Source: Gemmobacter nectariphilus (GTDB lineage: Bacteria; Pseudomonadota; Alphaproteobacteria; Rhodobacterales; Rhodobacteraceae). Taken from it: 64,000 nucleotides of DNA. Of the stretch, positions 48,608 through 58,071 are shown in pieces. Under the pieces are notes generated by a model. The model saw only the letters and a list, made by a program, of their open reading frames with translations, made no database searches and was not told the DNA's origin. Position numbers and translations under genes: made by a program. Each line of letters opens with the position of its first letter. The first letter of the stretch is position 1. The DNA lies in assembly GCA_020721445.1 (NCBI GenBank), contig DYMU01000007.1, positions 1-64,000 of the forward strand, in the 5' to 3' direction.

Positions 48608-49125
48608 TTACGGCTGGACCGGTTGGGTCACGGGGATATCGGTCAGCCGACCCATCCGCGCCATCATCTTGACCGGGAAGGTCATCTGCTCGGCGCTGAT
48701 TACGTTGTCGCCGTCATCGTCCAGCATGGCGAAGGGCCGCGCCGCCATCGACTTGGTCACTTCGGCAAACAGCGCGCCAAACTCGGCTTCCGACAGGGTG
48801 CCGGATTTGTCGGCGTCATGGGCGGTCAGCAGCGCGGTGACACCCGCCTCGGCTTCGGCGGCGGTGACCCTGCCATCCTTGTCGGCGTCAAAGGATTGCA
48901 ACACCGGGTTGTCGGCCAGACCCGCCATGCCCATCGGTCCGCCATGCCCATCGGTCCGCCATGCCGCATATCAGCACGCCCCATGTCATTGTGCCCCATC
49001 ATTGGGCCCGGCCCCCAGCCGCCCATGCCCCAGGGTCCACCCCCCGCGATGGCCGGAATGGAAGCCGCGCCAATCACCGCCACGGCGGCGACAGCACCAA
49101 GCGTCAGGATCGTTTTGCGTTTCAT
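48608..49125 (-). pseudogene. Secreted EF-hand protein frameshifted by a 17-bp tandem duplication
   Basis: The 5' part starts MKRKTILTLGAVAAVAV, a signal peptide, followed by a Gly/Met/His-rich stretch (GGWGPGPMMGHNDMGRADM). At 48924-48965 a 17-bp unit is present twice plus a partial copy, shifting the frame. The 3' part (MAGLADNPVLQSFDADKDGR, HDADKSGTLSEAEF, DDDGDNVISAEQ) carries three EF-hand loops in another frame. Removing one 17-bp unit restores one continuous protein of about 167 residues. As it stands, the EF-hand part could be made only from an internal start, without a signal peptide. Confidence 0.8.
48924..48965. repeat. 17-bp tandem repeat, 2.5 copies, in EF-hand gene
   Basis: The unit is GCCATGCCCATCGGTCC, present at 48924-48940 and 48941-48957, followed by the first 8 bases again. 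Because 17 is not a multiple of three, each gain or loss shifts the frame. Confidence 0.9.
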
Positions 49126-49217
49126 GATCTTACCTCATCAGGTTTGTTTCGATGAGGCCAAGATGGCGGGGCTTTGTCGCCCGTTCATGCCAGACCGGGG
49201 CCTGAATTGTATCGGTC

Positions 49218-49242
49218 TGTCGCAAGGACCGGCTTTGCGACA
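49218..49242. promoter_or_regulatory. Perfect 8-bp inverted repeat upstream of response regulator
   Basis: TGTCGCAA-N9-TTGCGACA lies 54 bp before the response regulator start and about 95 bp before the divergent EF-hand gene. It is a plausible operator for both, perhaps bound by this response regulator. No T-run follows, so it is not a terminator. Confidence 0.55.
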
Positions 49243-49295
49243 CAGCGATACGCAAATCCTGCGCCTTTTTTTCAGGCCGGGGCTTTGAAGGGCAG

Positions 49296-50003
49296 ATGAC
49301 AGACACAGCCCCCCATATCCTTGTGGTCGATGACCACCGCGACATCCGTGACGCCGTCACGCGCTATCTGGAAAAGAACGGCATGCGGGCCACGCCTGCG
49401 CGCGACACGGTTGAAATGGACGCGGCCCTGAAGGCCGGGCGGTTCGATCTGATCGTGCTGGATGTGATGATGCCGGGCGAGGACGGCCTGTCTGCCGCAG
49501 AGGGGCCACCGATCCTGATGCTCAGTGCGCTGGCCGAAGAAACCGACCGCATCGTGGGGCTTGAAATCGGGGCCGATGATTATCTGGTCAAGCCGTTCAA
49601 CCCGCGTGAACTTCTGGCCCGGATCAAGGCGATCCTGCGCCGGGCCGACCGGCCCGAACCGATGGCGGGCAGTCTTGGTGGCCGCAAGCTGGGGTTTGCC
49701 GGTTGGGTGCTGGACACCGACACCCGCGCGCTGACCCATGAAGAAGGGCGCCAGGCGCTGCTGACCACAGCAGAGTTCAAGCTGCTGACGGCGTTTCTGG
49801 AACGCCCGCGCTTTGTTCTGTCGCGCGATCAGCTGCTGGACATCACCAGAGGACGGACGGCCGAGGTCTTTGACCGCACCATCGACAATCAGGTCAGCCG
49901 GTTGCGCCGCAAGATCGAAACCGATGCCACCCAGCCAAAGATCATCGCAACCATTCGGGCGGGGGGCTACAGCCTTGCCGCCGATGTGTGGGCGATAGGC
50001 TGA
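49296..50003 (+). CDS. OmpR-family response regulator
   Basis: A 235-residue regulator with a receiver domain (HILVVDDHRDIRDAV, phospho-acceptor Asp in IVLDVMMPGEDG, KPFNPRELLARI) and a winged-helix DNA-binding domain (DRTIDNQVSRLRRKIE, IRAGGYSLA). The stretch between MMPGEDGLS and PPILMLSA is about 7-9 residues shorter than usual, removing much of helix 3 of the receiver. A GAAGGGCAG site precedes the ATG. The kinase gene overlaps its stop. Confidence 0.88.
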   Translation: MTDTAPHILVVDDHRDIRDAVTRYLEKNGMRATPARDTVEMDAALKAGRFDLIVLDVMMPGEDGLSAAEGPPILMLSALAEETDRIVGLEIGADDYLVKPFNPRELLARIKAILRRADRPEPMAGSLGGRKLGFAGWVLDTDTRALTHEEGRQALLTTAEFKLLTAFLERPRFVLSRDQLLDITRGRTAEVFDRTIDNQVSRLRRKIETDATQPKIIATIRAGGYSLAADVWAIG

Positions 50004-51379
50004 TGCGACTGGCACCGCGCAGCTTGACCGGGCAGTTGGGGCTGCTGATCCTTGCCGCCTTCGTTGCGGCCCAGATCATCAGCCTTTGGCTGTTTGCCGA
50101 CGAACGCGGGCGCACCTTGCAACATGCCTTGCGGCGCGAAACCGTGCAGCGCAGCGCCGCTGTGGTTCTGGCGCTTGAAGCCGCGCCAGCGATAGGGCGT
50201 GCCGACATTCTGGCGGTAGCGCAATCCGATCATGCTGACTTTGCTTTGGCATCGCAGCCGCTGGTCGCAAGCAGCGATCCGGTGCCATCGCAAACCGGTG
50301 CCCTTGTTGAAAGCCTGCTGCCCGCCCCGCGCGACCTGCGCATCGCGGAAATCGGCATTTCCCAAAGTGATGGCCGCCCGATGACCCCGCCGCCGCCCTT
50401 GGTCTGGGTGCGCGACCGGATGCTTGCCGCGGGGATAGCGCCCCTTGAATTGCGCCTGTCCATCGCCCTTGACGATGGCACCTGGCTGAACGTCACCGCG
50501 CGCAACGACAGGCCGGATGCCCGGCTGCCGCCAGCCATCCTTGGCACCATCCTCTTGTCGCTTGCCCTGATCATGGCCGCGCTTTGGTTTGGCCTGCGCC
50601 GGATCATCGGCCCGTTGCAGCGGCTGTCTGCGGCGGCCGAGGATTTCGGGATTGATGGCGTGGCCCCGCCGATGCCCACAGGTGGCCCGTCCGAGGTGCA
50701 GGCCTTGTCGGACGCCCTGACCCGGATGCAGGCGCGACTGTCGGGCATGATTGCCGACCGCACGCGGATGCTGGCGGCCCTTGGCCACGACCTGCGCTCG
50801 CCGATCACGGCATTGCGGCTGCGCGCCGAGATGGTGGACGACGACGAGACGCGCGAGCGCATGGTCGCCTCGCTGGACGAGATGCGTGACATGGTCGAGG
50901 CGACACTGGCCTATGCGCGCGGGGTTTCGGTCGATCAACCCGCCGAGGCAACCGACCTGGCGGCCCTGTTGACCGAATTGGTGGCCGAACTTGGCGAGAC
51001 CGGCCCGGCCATCGCAGTCATGCCGATGGACCCGCTAAGCCTTGCCCTACGCCGCACGCCGATCCGCCGGGCGCTGCGCAACCTGCTGGAAAACGCCCAA
51101 CGCTACGGCAAAAGCGTTCAAGTCAGCCTGCATCAGACACCAAAGACCATCGAAATCCGCATCGACGACCATGGCCCCGATATCCCGGAGGCCGACCTTG
51201 ACCGCGTGTTCGATCCGTTCACGCGGCTTGAAACGTCTCGTTCCCGCGATACTGGCGGCATAGGCCTTGGCCTGCCGATTGCCCGCGCCATTTTGCGCGC
51301 CCACGGCGGTGATGTACGGCTGATCAACCGGTCCGAAGGCGGGCTAAGGGCCATCGTGTGCCTGCCCAGACAGGGCTGA
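50003..51379 (+). CDS. Sensor histidine kinase
   Basis: About 458 residues: a first membrane segment (LGLLILAAFVAAQIISLWLF), a periplasmic sensor domain, a second membrane segment (LGTILLSLALIMAALWF), HAMP, an H-box LAALGHDLRSPITALRLRAE, and an ATPase domain with NLLENAQRYG, and GGIGLGLPIARAI. The start ATG overlaps the regulator stop (TGATG), so the pair is translated together. The ligand is unknown; neighbouring EF-hand and cytochrome b561 genes are candidate targets. Confidence 0.9.
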   Translation: MRLAPRSLTGQLGLLILAAFVAAQIISLWLFADERGRTLQHALRRETVQRSAAVVLALEAAPAIGRADILAVAQSDHADFALASQPLVASSDPVPSQTGALVESLLPAPRDLRIAEIGISQSDGRPMTPPPPLVWVRDRMLAAGIAPLELRLSIALDDGTWLNVTARNDRPDARLPPAILGTILLSLALIMAALWFGLRRIIGPLQRLSAAAEDFGIDGVAPPMPTGGPSEVQALSDALTRMQARLSGMIADRTRMLAALGHDLRSPITALRLRAEMVDDDETRERMVASLDEMRDMVEATLAYARGVSVDQPAEATDLAALLTELVAELGETGPAIAVMPMDPLSLALRRTPIRRALRNLLENAQRYGKSVQVSLHQTPKTIEIRIDDHGPDIPEADLDRVFDPFTRLETSRSRDTGGIGLGLPIARAILRAHGGDVRLINRSEGGLRAIVCLPRQG

Positions 51380-51867
51380 CGCCAGCCGAAGAAAGCCCAT
51401 CGCTGCAACCGGGGTTGCGGTGTCAGTGGATCAGACGTGCTGGCAAAAGGGATCGTCTGCTGTGGGTTCGTTCAGAATATGATCGGTTTTTCTGATATCG
51501 AACATGAGACACGCAAATTCAGCGGCACGCCCGTGCGTGATCACGCAGGACAACGTCTTCGCTTAGCACCCGGACGATGACGGCACCGTCCAGCAACGCC
51601 TCGACCACCCGCACGCCTCTGTCGGATCAATGGCCCCCTCCGCGCCGTCTCGGCCGTGGTTTGGACTGGCCGTTCGCCGCCATCGCGGTGTTCCATCGCC
51701 AGCCGCACCGCGCGCTCGCGGAACGCAGGTGATCACGGCTTTGCGGTCTTCTTCTTTTGTGCAGGTTCCCTATCGGGCAATTCTCCGAGAGTTTTGCCCT
51801 CGGGCAAATCCCGGGCGGTTCAGTGTTCCCACAGCGCTTCTGTGTCATGGCGCGTCTGGGGCGGCGC
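51380..51867. other. Intergenic stretch after histidine kinase
   Basis: About 490 bases with no ORF I can support. On the minus strand near 51760-51850 a short protein-like piece (ARDLPEGKTLGELPDREPA) is visible but broken by a stop, suggesting gene decay. No terminal repeats seen. Confidence 0.4.
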
Positions 51868-53658
51868 TTACCGTGTCCAGCTTTGTGCCACCAGATGCCC
51901 GCCACCGATGTCTTGCAAGACAACAGGCGCAGGACCAGATCCTGCGGGGTAGAGCGGGCTTGGAATATCGCCTGACAGCCGAACGCCCGGCGGGCGGATA
52001 TGGGCCGGGTCCGGCACCGGAACCGCCTCGATCAGGCGTTGGGTGTAGGGATGCTGCGGGTTGCTGAACACCTGTGCGCGGCTGCCCATTTCGACGATCT
52101 GGCCAAGATACATGACCGCCACACGATCTGAAATGTTGTCGACCACGGCCATGTCGTGGCTGATGAACAAGTAGGCCAGCCCCAGCTCCTGCTGCAATTC
52201 GCGCAACAGGTTCAGCACGCGGGCCTGAACGCTGACATCCAGCGCCGACACGCTTTCATCGGCGATGATCAGGTCGGGCTTCAAGGCAAGGGCACGGGCA
52301 ATGCAGATCCGTTGACGCTGACCGCCCGAAAACTCGTGCGGGTAGCGATCCAGCTGATCGTTCGACAGTCCGACGCGCCGCATCAGATCGGCCGCGGCAT
52401 TGCGCCGGTCATCCGGGGTGCCGATGTCATGGATCAGCAAGGGTTCGGCGATCAGGTCGCCAGCGGTCTTGCGCGGGTTCAGCGCCGCCATCGGGTCTTG
52501 AAACACCATCTGCACCCGGCGACGGACCGCCTTCATCTGATCGCGGTTCAGGCCCGACAGGGTTTGCCCCGCCAGCGTTATGCTGCCCTGATGCGGCACC
52601 AGCCCCACCATGGCCTTGGCAATGGTTGATTTTCCGCAGCCCGACTCGCCCACCAGCGCGAATGTCTCGCCACGGCGAATGTCAAAGCTGACCTTCTCGA
52701 CCGCATGAACCTGCTGCACGGTGCGGCCAAACAGACCGCCCTTCAGCGGGAAACGCACGATCACATCTTGCAGCCGGGCCACCGGCGGGGCGGTGGTGGG
52801 TTCAGGGCGTTCGATGCGCTGGCCCATGCGCGGAACGGCGGCCAAGAGGTCGCGGGTGTAGGCTTTCGCCGGGGCCTTGAACAGGCTGCCGACCGGGGCC
52901 TGTTCGACCATCGCGCCGGATTTCATGACGATCACGCGATCGGCCATTTCGGCGACAACACCCATGTCATGCGTGATCAGGATGATGGCGGTGCCCAGAT
53001 CGCGCTGCAAATCGCGCAAAAGGTCCAGAACTTCGCGCTGCACCGTCACGTCCAGCGCTGTGGTCGGCTCATCGGCGATCAGCACCTCGGGGCGCAGGGC
53101 CAGGGCCATGGCAATCATCACGCGCTGCCGCATGCCGCCAGACAATTCGTGCGGATATTGCGCCATCCGCCGCTTCGGATGCGACAGCCTGACCGATGTC
53201 AGGGCCGCAAGCGCCGCAGTCTGCGCCGCGCTGGGGCTGACGTCCTGATGCGCGCAGATTGCCTCGATCAACTGGGTGCCGATGGTCAGAACCGGGTTCA
53301 GGCTGGACATCGGTTCCTGAAAGATCATCGCGATGCGATCGCCACGGATCCGGCGCATTTGCGCTTCGGGAAGGGCGGTCAGGTCGGTTGCACCAAGGCG
53401 GATGCGACCGGCGGTCGCCCGGACGGCCGGAAACGGCAAAAGCCCCATGATGGCCAGCGAGGTCAGCGATTTGCCCGACCCGCTTTCCCCCGCGATCGCC
53501 AGGGTTTCGCCCCGGTTCACATGGAACGACAGATCCCGCACAAGCGGGCGCAAACCGTGTTCGGTCCGCACGGAAACCGTCAGCCCTTCGACCGACAGGA
53601 CAGGCAGCGCGTCCGGGGCCGCGACAGCCCCGGACAATGGTGCAGCGGCCACGGTCAT
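51868..53658 (-). CDS. Fused DppD-DppF-type dipeptide ABC transporter ATPase
   Basis: A 596-residue protein with two complete nucleotide-binding domains. The first has Walker A GESGSGKS, signature LSGGMRQRVMIAMAL and Walker B VLIADEPTTALD; the second has GESGCGKS, FSGGQRQRICIARAL and LIIADESVSALD. These correspond to DppD and DppF, usually separate genes. It energises the two permeases upstream. Its start overlaps the amidase stop (ATGA). It is the last gene of the second amide operon. Confidence 0.9.
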   Translation of the reverse strand: MTVAAAPLSGAVAAPDALPVLSVEGLTVSVRTEHGLRPLVRDLSFHVNRGETLAIAGESGSGKSLTSLAIMGLLPFPAVRATAGRIRLGATDLTALPEAQMRRIRGDRIAMIFQEPMSSLNPVLTIGTQLIEAICAHQDVSPSAAQTAALAALTSVRLSHPKRRMAQYPHELSGGMRQRVMIAMALALRPEVLIADEPTTALDVTVQREVLDLLRDLQRDLGTAIILITHDMGVVAEMADRVIVMKSGAMVEQAPVGSLFKAPAKAYTRDLLAAVPRMGQRIERPEPTTAPPVARLQDVIVRFPLKGGLFGRTVQQVHAVEKVSFDIRRGETFALVGESGCGKSTIAKAMVGLVPHQGSITLAGQTLSGLNRDQMKAVRRRVQMVFQDPMAALNPRKTAGDLIAEPLLIHDIGTPDDRRNAAADLMRRVGLSNDQLDRYPHEFSGGQRQRICIARALALKPDLIIADESVSALDVSVQARVLNLLRELQQELGLAYLFISHDMAVVDNISDRVAVMYLGQIVEMGSRAQVFSNPQHPYTQRLIEAVPVPDPAHIRPPGVRLSGDIPSPLYPAGSGPAPVVLQDIGGGHLVAQSWTR

Positions 53659-54614
53659 TCGAACACGCAGCGCGGGAAGTAAAAGCTGACCACCCAGTTC
53701 GGCATGTCGACGATCTCGGAAATCCGCAGATCGCCACAGGTGGACACCAGCATATAGGCATCGACCGCCGCCATGCCGCGCTGCGCACAGAGCAGATCCA
53801 CCATTCCCGCCACCGCATCGCGGCTGGCGGTCATCAGGTCGGGTCCGATGCCGGTGGTTACCTCATAGCCCTTGGCGTCCAGATGGCGTGTTACCGGGCC
53901 CGGCGTGGTGAAGCGCGGGGTTTTCAGGTTGGCACCCTTCACCAGATCCAGCGTCAGCACCACATCCATCGGCGATTCGATGGCAGTGCCGCAAACCTCG
54001 CCATCGCCTTGCGCAGCGTGGGTATCGCCCACGCTGAACAGGGCACCTTCCACCTCGACCGGAAGGTAAAGTGTCACCCCGGCATTCAGATCGCGGATAT
54101 CAAGGTTGCCGCCAACCCGGCGGGGCGGCACCACGGAATGCAGCCCGCTTTCGGCCTGCGCATTGCCGATGGTTCCGGCAAACGGCTTCAGCGGCACCCG
54201 GCCTTCGCGGCCGAACAGCGCCGGGTCCATCGACGTGGTGTCGTAGGTCCAGACATGCAGCGCCGGGTCTGGAAACTGGTCGGCAAGCAAGCCAAAGCCG
54301 GGGATGTTCGCGGTCCAGCCAAAGCCGCGGCCATTGAAAGGCCGTGGGGCAAAGCTGTCGATGGTGATCTTGATCGCATCGCCGGGCATTGCCCCTTCGA
54401 CATAGATCGGCCCCGACACCGGGTTGATCTTGCCAAAGTCAAGCGTGGCAACATCGGCCACCGTGGACGACGGGCCAAGCTGGCCCGCCGAGGAATCATG
54501 ACAGTGAAACAGGATCGTTGATCCGGGTTCGGCGCGCAGCGCCGGGGGCAGGGAATTGTCCCACCCGAAATGATGCTGCGCGCCGTGGATCGTGTAGTTG
54601 CAGGCTTTGCACAT
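53655..54614 (-). CDS. fmdA: Acetamidase/formamidase (FmdA/AmdA family)
   Basis: A 319-residue protein of the acetamidase/formamidase family (HFGWDNSLPPALRAEPGS, GPIYVEGAMPGDAIKITI, GTIGNAQAESG, GDTHAAQGDGEVCGTAIE). Such enzymes hydrolyse formamide or acetamide to the acid and ammonia. It is unrelated in fold to AmiE. It is coupled to the peptide-type transporter and lies in an operon led by AmiC-like and AmiR-like genes, so an amide is the probable inducer and substrate. Confidence 0.9.
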   Translation of the reverse strand: MCKACNYTIHGAQHHFGWDNSLPPALRAEPGSTILFHCHDSSAGQLGPSSTVADVATLDFGKINPVSGPIYVEGAMPGDAIKITIDSFAPRPFNGRGFGWTANIPGFGLLADQFPDPALHVWTYDTTSMDPALFGREGRVPLKPFAGTIGNAQAESGLHSVVPPRRVGGNLDIRDLNAGVTLYLPVEVEGALFSVGDTHAAQGDGEVCGTAIESPMDVVLTLDLVKGANLKTPRFTTPGPVTRHLDAKGYEVTTGIGPDLMTASRDAVAGMVDLLCAQRGMAAVDAYMLVSTCGDLRISEIVDMPNWVVSFYFPRCVFE

Positions 54615-54615
54615 G

Positions 54616-56226
54616 TTACTTCACATAAACATAGTCATAGTTGACCGGGATCGACACGGGATCGACGTAAAGCGCATCATCGCCGCCCATGCGTTCGGAC
54701 TTCATCGTGTAACGCTCTTCGTTGAAAACCGGCACCCAAGGGGCCTGTTCCATCACGCCGGTGTAAACCTCGGACCACAGCGCCAGACGGTCTGCGGCAC
54801 GGGCGGGGTCTGACAGGCTGTCGGCGGCGGTTGCCTTGGCATCCAGGGCCGCATCGCAGAACTTGGACCAGTTCCAGCCGCCTTCGCCCGCGCCGGCACA
54901 GCCAAGGATCGGGCCGTAGAAGTTGGACGGATCGGGGAAGTCCGCGATCCATGCCATGCCGCCCGACCAGATCATCGGCGCATTTCCGGCACCACCGGCC
55001 TCGATCACGTTGGCTTGCGCCAGCGACTGGATATTGGCCTTGACCCCGATGGCCGCCAGATCCTGCTGGATGGCCTGAGCAATGCGCGGGTTCGGATCGG
55101 TGTTCATGACATACAGATCGGTTTCAAACCCGTCGGCAAGCCCGGCTTGCGCCAACAGCGCCTTGGCACCGTCAATGTCATAGGCATAGCCCGCGTAACC
55201 TTCGGTATAGCCGGGCATTGTCGGAGGCAGCGGTTGTGTGGCCGGAACCGCACGCCCGTTGATGATCTGGGTGATGCGATCCTTGTTAATGGCCATATTC
55301 ACGGCCTTGCGCACCTCCAGCTTGTCGAACGGGGCTTGCGTCACGTTCAGCGTGATATAGCCGGTGTGCAGTTGTCCACCCTGCACCACGCGGGCGGCCT
55401 GCGCCGGGTCTGCCATCACTTCCATGAACTTGGCCGGGGGAATGCCGTCGCCGGGCACATCGACTTCGCCGTTTTGCAACCGCAACAGGGCGACGACAGG
55501 CTCTTGCCCGACCTCGAACACGACCTGAACCAGATAGGGCACGCCGGCACGCCAGTAATCGGCGTTCTTTTCGAACACCAACCGCTGACCAAGCGTCCAG
55601 TCTGCCAGCTTGAAGGCCCCGGTTCCCACCGGCATCTTGCCGAAGTCTGCGCCCGCCGCATCCACCGCTTCTTTCGGCACGACCGAAGCGAAGTTCAGCG
55701 CCATGACATGCAGGAAGGTTGCATCCGGCCGGGAAAGGGTGATCCTGACCGTCAGGGGATCAACCACTTCAACCCCCGAAAGCCCACCGGCCCCCGCGGC
55801 ATCAAACCCGGCGATGGCGGCAAAGAACCCCGCACCGGGTGACTGGGTTTCGGGGTTGGTGACGCGGTCCAGCGAGTATTTCACATCGTCCGCCGTCATC
55901 GCGCGGCCGTTGTGGAACTTGACCCCGGCGCGCAGCTTGAAGGTGTAGACCAGACCATCGGGCGAGATGTCATACGACTCGGCCAGACCGGGGCGCAGTT
56001 CGGTGGTGCCCGGCACGTAGTCCATCATCCCGTCAAACAGCGATTTGATCATCGACCAGTTCTGCCAGTCATAGCCGATCGCAGGGTCCAGCGTGGCCAC
56101 GTCATCCTTGTAGGTGACAGTGATCGACCCGCCGGCCTTGGCGTTCGGGTCGGGCGTGTAATCCTGCGCCATGGCGGGCAGCGCCAGCGTCAGCACAAGG
56201 GCGGTAGAGGCAAGCCATTTTGTCAT
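54616..56226 (-). CDS. Dipeptide/oligopeptide-type ABC substrate-binding protein
   Basis: About 536 residues of the SBP family 5 (DppA/OppA). It has a signal peptide (MTKWLASTALVLTLALPAMAQ) and typical segments (GLVYTFKLRAGVKFHNG, FDKLEVRKAVNMAINKDRI). The AGGAG site supports the ATG at 56226; the ORF track starts about 160 codons too early. The ligand is probably a peptide-like amide; the linked amidase suggests this. Confidence 0.9.
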   Translation of the reverse strand: MTKWLASTALVLTLALPAMAQDYTPDPNAKAGGSITVTYKDDVATLDPAIGYDWQNWSMIKSLFDGMMDYVPGTTELRPGLAESYDISPDGLVYTFKLRAGVKFHNGRAMTADDVKYSLDRVTNPETQSPGAGFFAAIAGFDAAGAGGLSGVEVVDPLTVRITLSRPDATFLHVMALNFASVVPKEAVDAAGADFGKMPVGTGAFKLADWTLGQRLVFEKNADYWRAGVPYLVQVVFEVGQEPVVALLRLQNGEVDVPGDGIPPAKFMEVMADPAQAARVVQGGQLHTGYITLNVTQAPFDKLEVRKAVNMAINKDRITQIINGRAVPATQPLPPTMPGYTEGYAGYAYDIDGAKALLAQAGLADGFETDLYVMNTDPNPRIAQAIQQDLAAIGVKANIQSLAQANVIEAGGAGNAPMIWSGGMAWIADFPDPSNFYGPILGCAGAGEGGWNWSKFCDAALDAKATAADSLSDPARAADRLALWSEVYTGVMEQAPWVPVFNEERYTMKSERMGGDDALYVDPVSIPVNYDYVYVK

Positions 56227-56264
56227 TGTGTCTCTCTCCTGTTGCGGGTGGTTTGTTGCCCGGA

Positions 56265-57185
56265 TCAGCGAAGGCGGATCCGAGGGTCGATGAAAGGGGC
56301 GATAAGATCGGCAAGCAGATTGCCGATGACGATTGCAAGGGCAGAAACCAGCGTCACCCCCATGATGATGGGAATGTCGACGCGCTGGATCGCCTGCCAT
56401 GCCAGTTGCCCGATGCCGGGCCAGCCAAAGACGCTTTCCACGACGACGATGCCGCCCATGAAGATGCCGATGTCGATGCCGATCATGGCGATGATCGGCA
56501 AGACGGCATTGGGCAGGGCATGGCGCAGAACAACGCGCGCGCGGCCAAGGCCCTTGGCGCGGGCGGTGCGGATATAGTCGGCGCGCAGAACCTCGATCAT
56601 TGAAGACCGCATCATGCGCGAATACCACCCCGACCCAAGGATCCCCAGCGTCAGCGCCGGCAGCACCAGATGCGCCGCCGTGCCATAGCCGCCAATGGGA
56701 AACCACCCCAGCTTGACCGCAAAGACATACAGCATCAGCAGGCTGACCACGAATTGCGGCGCCGAGACGGTGACGAAAGACATCATCATCAGCACCTGAT
56801 CGCCCAGACGGCCCCGCATCAGGGCGGCGGCGATGCCCATGCTCAGCCCCAGCACCAGTTCAGCCGAGATCCCGGCCATCATCAGCAACAAGGTGGCCGG
56901 AAGCCGCGACAGGATCAGATCCACCACCTCGGTCTTTTGCAGATAGCTGCGCCCCAGATCGCCTTGAACCAGCGCCAGCAGATACCGGCCGTATTGCACG
57001 ACAAAGGGCTGATCCAACCCAAGCTGCTGGCGGATGTTTTCCACTGTCTGCGCGGTGGCGGCCCGTCCGGCAATCTGGCGCACCGGATCGGCGGGCAGGA
57101 CATAAAGCAGCACGAAGGTAATGAAACTGACGCCCAGCAGGATCAGCGCGGATTGCATCAGGCGGCGAAACAGGAAAGCGGCCAT
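56265..57185 (-). CDS. DppB-type ABC permease
   Basis: A 306-residue permease (MAAFLFRRLMQSALILLGVS) with about six membrane segments and the EAA-type loop TARAKGLGRARVVLRHALPN. It is the DppB partner of the preceding DppC gene (1 bp gap). The ORF-track start 111 codons upstream lies within dppC and is not used. Confidence 0.9.
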   Translation of the reverse strand: MAAFLFRRLMQSALILLGVSFITFVLLYVLPADPVRQIAGRAATAQTVENIRQQLGLDQPFVVQYGRYLLALVQGDLGRSYLQKTEVVDLILSRLPATLLLMMAGISAELVLGLSMGIAAALMRGRLGDQVLMMMSFVTVSAPQFVVSLLMLYVFAVKLGWFPIGGYGTAAHLVLPALTLGILGSGWYSRMMRSSMIEVLRADYIRTARAKGLGRARVVLRHALPNAVLPIIAMIGIDIGIFMGGIVVVESVFGWPGIGQLAWQAIQRVDIPIIMGVTLVSALAIVIGNLLADLIAPFIDPRIRLR

Positions 57186-57186
57186 G

Positions 57187-58071
57187 TCAGTCGCGCCCCC
57201 GCTGCGTCGGGTCCAGCACATCGCGCAGCGCATCGCCCACCAGATTGAACGCCAAAGCCAGCAGGATGATCGCCGCCCCCGGCAGGAACACCAGCCAAGG
57301 TGCCGCCTGAAAATAGGTCTGGTTCTCGAAAATGATGTTGCCCCAACTGGGGGTGGGCGGCTGCACCCCGACGCCAAGAAAGGACAGCGTCGCCTCCAGC
57401 AGCACGGTCGTCGAGATCCCCAAGGTGCCCCAGACGATGATCGTGGGCACCAGATGCGGCAGGATGTGGTGAAACAGGATGCGCCCGGTGCCAGCCCCCA
57501 GCGTGCGTTCGGCGGCAATGAAATCGCGTTCCACCAGCGATGTGGTTTCGGTGTAGATCACCCGCGCTGCCTGCACCCAGTTTACCAGCGCAATCACAAG
57601 GGCGACAATCCACAGCGATGGCTTGAAGATCGCGGCAAGGCAGATGGCCAGCAGCAGGGCGGGAAACGCCATCATCAGATCGGTAAAGCGCATCAGCACC
57701 GCCCCGATCCAGCCTCGGAAAAACCCGGCCGTCAGGCCAACCAGCGTGCCGATGGTCAAGGCCAGACTGTTGGCCACCACCCCGATCACCAGCGAGGTCT
57801 GCGCGCCATAAAGGATCCGGCTGAACAGGTCGCGGCCCAAAAGATCGGTCCCCAGAATGAACCGCGCATCCGGTGGCAGGGGCGCGCCTTCCAGCGTCAG
57901 CCCGTCAAAATGCTGTTCTTGCGGCGCAAAGGGCGCGATCCATGGCGCGAACACCGCCCCCGCCACCACGACCGCGATCAGCGCAAGCCCGAACAGCGCC
58001 AGCTTGCGCTGCATCAGCCGTCGCAACGCCGATTTCGGGCGGGGGTTGAGGTCAGCCGTCGTGTCTGCCAT
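57187..58071 (-). CDS. DppC-type ABC permease
   Basis: A 294-residue permease with DppC/OppC features (FILGTDLLGRDLFSRILYGA, AAERTLGAGTGRILFHHILP, LEATLSFLGVGVQPPTPSWG). Its start lies 20 bp inside the end of the AmiR-like gene, so the regulator and transporter are translationally linked. Confidence 0.9.
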   Translation of the reverse strand: MADTTADLNPRPKSALRRLMQRKLALFGLALIAVVVAGAVFAPWIAPFAPQEQHFDGLTLEGAPLPPDARFILGTDLLGRDLFSRILYGAQTSLVIGVVANSLALTIGTLVGLTAGFFRGWIGAVLMRFTDLMMAFPALLLAICLAAIFKPSLWIVALVIALVNWVQAARVIYTETTSLVERDFIAAERTLGAGTGRILFHHILPHLVPTIIVWGTLGISTTVLLEATLSFLGVGVQPPTPSWGNIIFENQTYFQAAPWLVFLPGAAIILLALAFNLVGDALRDVLDPTQRGRD

